Part shown: positions 62,898 through 64,000 of the stretch, in pieces | Layout: each line of letters begins with the position of its first letter | Position numbering within the stretch: the stretch's first letter is position 1 | DNA from: an uncultured Elusimicrobiales bacterium | GTDB lineage: Bacteria > Elusimicrobiota > Elusimicrobia > Elusimicrobiales > Elusimicrobiaceae | Length of the DNA stretch: 64,000 nt | Direction of reading: 5' to 3' | Assembly (NCBI GenBank): GCA_944324675.1 | Contig: CALUXE010000006.1 | Location: 1 to 64,000, forward strand | Made by a program: the position numbers and the translations under genes | The notes under the pieces: generated by a model | The model's input: only the letters and a program-made list of their open reading frames with translations | Databases searched by the model: none | What the model was told of the DNA's origin: nothing

Positions 62898-64000
62898 TTA
62901 CATTTCCCATCTTACATATATCGGCGTAAACGGGTGCGGTATCGCGCTGTTAAACGGCAGAATTCGCATGGCGTAATCTTGCCGTCCGCTGGTTTCGGGG
63001 TGGATTTCCACCTCGTATAAATAAGCGTCGCCTTCCCTGCCGACCATATTCATAGTAAAGTCCTTCACGCTTTCAAAACCGCCGCCCAAGCCGCGCAGGC
63101 CGAGCTGGGTTTGCACTACTACGTCTTCCGGCTTCAAATCGCCCAAAGTTACTTTGGCTTTGAATTTCAAAGTTTCGCCCACCAGCACCGTGCGCGATAT
63201 ATTGCCCGTAACGTCAACTATCGACACTCTGGGCCAGTTCGCCGCTATTCTGCCGCGCCAAGCCGCCAAGGCCGCCGTCTGCCCTTCGCTTTTTAAAATA
63301 TTGCCGTAATAGTGGGCTTTGGTGTAGAATCTGTCGTAATATTCCTGCACCATTCTGTTGGTGTTGAAGAACGGCACTATCGTTTTGATTGACGTCTTCA
63401 TCTTGGATACCCACTGTTGGGGGATATTGTCCTGATCCCTATCGTAGAATACTGGCGCGATTTCGTTCTCGATCAAATTATAAAGCGCCTGGGATTCGAC
63501 TTCGTCGCGCTGCTCGTCGCTTTGATAAGACTGCGCCCCGATTATCGACCAGCTGAAATCGCACGGCCCCACTTCGTCCCACCAGCCGTCTAATATGGAT
63601 AGGGCCAAAGCGCCGTTAAGCGCGGCTTTCATGCCGCTGGTGCCGGAGGCTTCCATCGGCCTTACCGGATTGTTGAGCCATACATCCACGCCCTGCACCA
63701 TATAGCGCGCCAAGTTCATATTATAATCTTCCGCGAAGACGATTTTGCCTCTGAATCTCGGGTCCAGCATAATATTGTATATCTGCTTAATAAACTCTTT
63801 GCCCGCGGTGTCCGCCGGGTGGGCTTTGCCCGCGAAGACGAATTGCACCGGCCTTTGGGCATTGTTGACTATCGCGGAGAGTCTGTCCAAATCTTTAAAG
63901 AGCAAAGTAGCCCTCTTATAGGTGGCGAAGCGCCTCGCGAAGCCGATGGTAAGTATTTTGTCCTTTAAAACCTTTGACGCCTGATTGGCCAGCATTACAT
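62898..64000 (-). CDS. glgP: alpha-glucan phosphorylase, C-terminal part (cut by window edge)
   Basis: About 367 residues of a GT35 glycogen/maltodextrin phosphorylase that releases glucose-1-phosphate. GFARRFATYKRATLLFKDLD, WLNNPVRPMEASGTSGMKAA (PLP lysine is residue 123 counted from the MLANQ methionine) and LNGALALSILDGWWDE are of the shorter TIGR02094 type. About 100 residues after the catalytic domain form an extra beta-rich tail. The reading frame is open to the right edge (the codon before MLANQ is GTA), so the N-terminal half lies outside the window and MLANQ is not the true start. Confidence 0.94.
   Translation of the reverse strand, partial: VMLANQASKVLKDKILTIGFARRFATYKRATLLFKDLDRLSAIVNNAQRPVQFVFAGKAHPADTAGKEFIKQIYNIMLDPRFRGKIVFAEDYNMNLARYMVQGVDVWLNNPVRPMEASGTSGMKAALNGALALSILDGWWDEVGPCDFSWSIIGAQSYQSDEQRDEVESQALYNLIENEIAPVFYDRDQDNIPQQWVSKMKTSIKTIVPFFNTNRMVQEYYDRFYTKAHYYGNILKSEGQTAALAAWRGRIAANWPRVSIVDVTGNISRTVLVGETLKFKAKVTLGDLKPEDVVVQTQLGLRGLGGGFESVKDFTMNMVGREGDAYLYEVEIHPETSGRQDYAMRILPFNSAIPHPFTPIYVRWEM

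Overview
The window looks like a chromosomal segment of an Elusimicrobia-type bacterium (Elusimicrobiaceae, gut lineage). This rests on gene content and style rather than on a 16S gene, which lies just outside the left edge. The pointers are a class III pilin of the kind that is highly multiplied in Elusimicrobium genomes (with what looks like a second, decayed copy), an anaerobic branched-chain 2-oxoacid:ferredoxin oxidoreductase (VorDBAC type), a glycine cleavage system, a cell-shape operon, and frequent ATA and AGA/AGG codons even in ribosomal genes. Nothing looks like phage, plasmid, insertion sequence or CRISPR.

Layout. 1-3819: the distal part of an rRNA operon (tRNA-Ile, tRNA-Ala, 23S, 5S, terminator). 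3820-5330: a small membrane-protein gene and a probable pilin pseudogene. 5098-18729: rplJ-rplL-rpoB-rpoC-rpsL-rpsG-fusA-tuf, with its own promoter and leader and ended by a strong terminator. 18730-19670: a pilin gene with a hairpin-rich leader and a possible 29-codon ORF. 19676-35446: the S10, spc and alpha operons in near-canonical order (rpsJ to rplQ, no rpmD), including secY, adk, map, infA and rpmJ. 35448-41149: mreB, mreC, mreD, PBP2 and rodA, starting 1 nt after rplQ. 41157-43274: a DUF2344 protein and RNase E/G. 43480-45850: a YgjP-like metalloprotein and a periplasmic amidase. 45881-50880: gcvT-gcvH-gcvPA-gcvPB and a lipoate/octanoate transferase. 50885-55610: an M50-like membrane protease, an AsmA-like protein, a divergent orotate-phosphoribosyltransferase-like protein and RlmI, mostly overlapping by 4 nt or less. 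55680-56216: a Sel1-repeat lipoprotein. The minus strand then carries vorC-A-B-D (56477-59147). msrC lies on + at 59280-59744. The rest is on minus: tRNA-Phe, a Spinster-like MFS transporter, trmL, a family 2 glycosyltransferase and the C-terminal part of a glucan phosphorylase cut by the right edge.

Most of the window is translation and transcription machinery; envelope growth genes (Mre/PBP2/RodA, amidase, AsmA) and C1/amino-acid catabolism (Gcv, Vor) follow. No convincing unknown defence or mobile system was found. The most unusual signals are in RNA: two unusual 23S rRNA positions (G at the last base of the normally invariant sarcin-ricin 12-mer, and an A2057-U2611 pair), hairpins with CTAA/TTAG-type loops in many intergenic gaps, and the structured leader of the pilin gene lodged between tuf and rpsJ.
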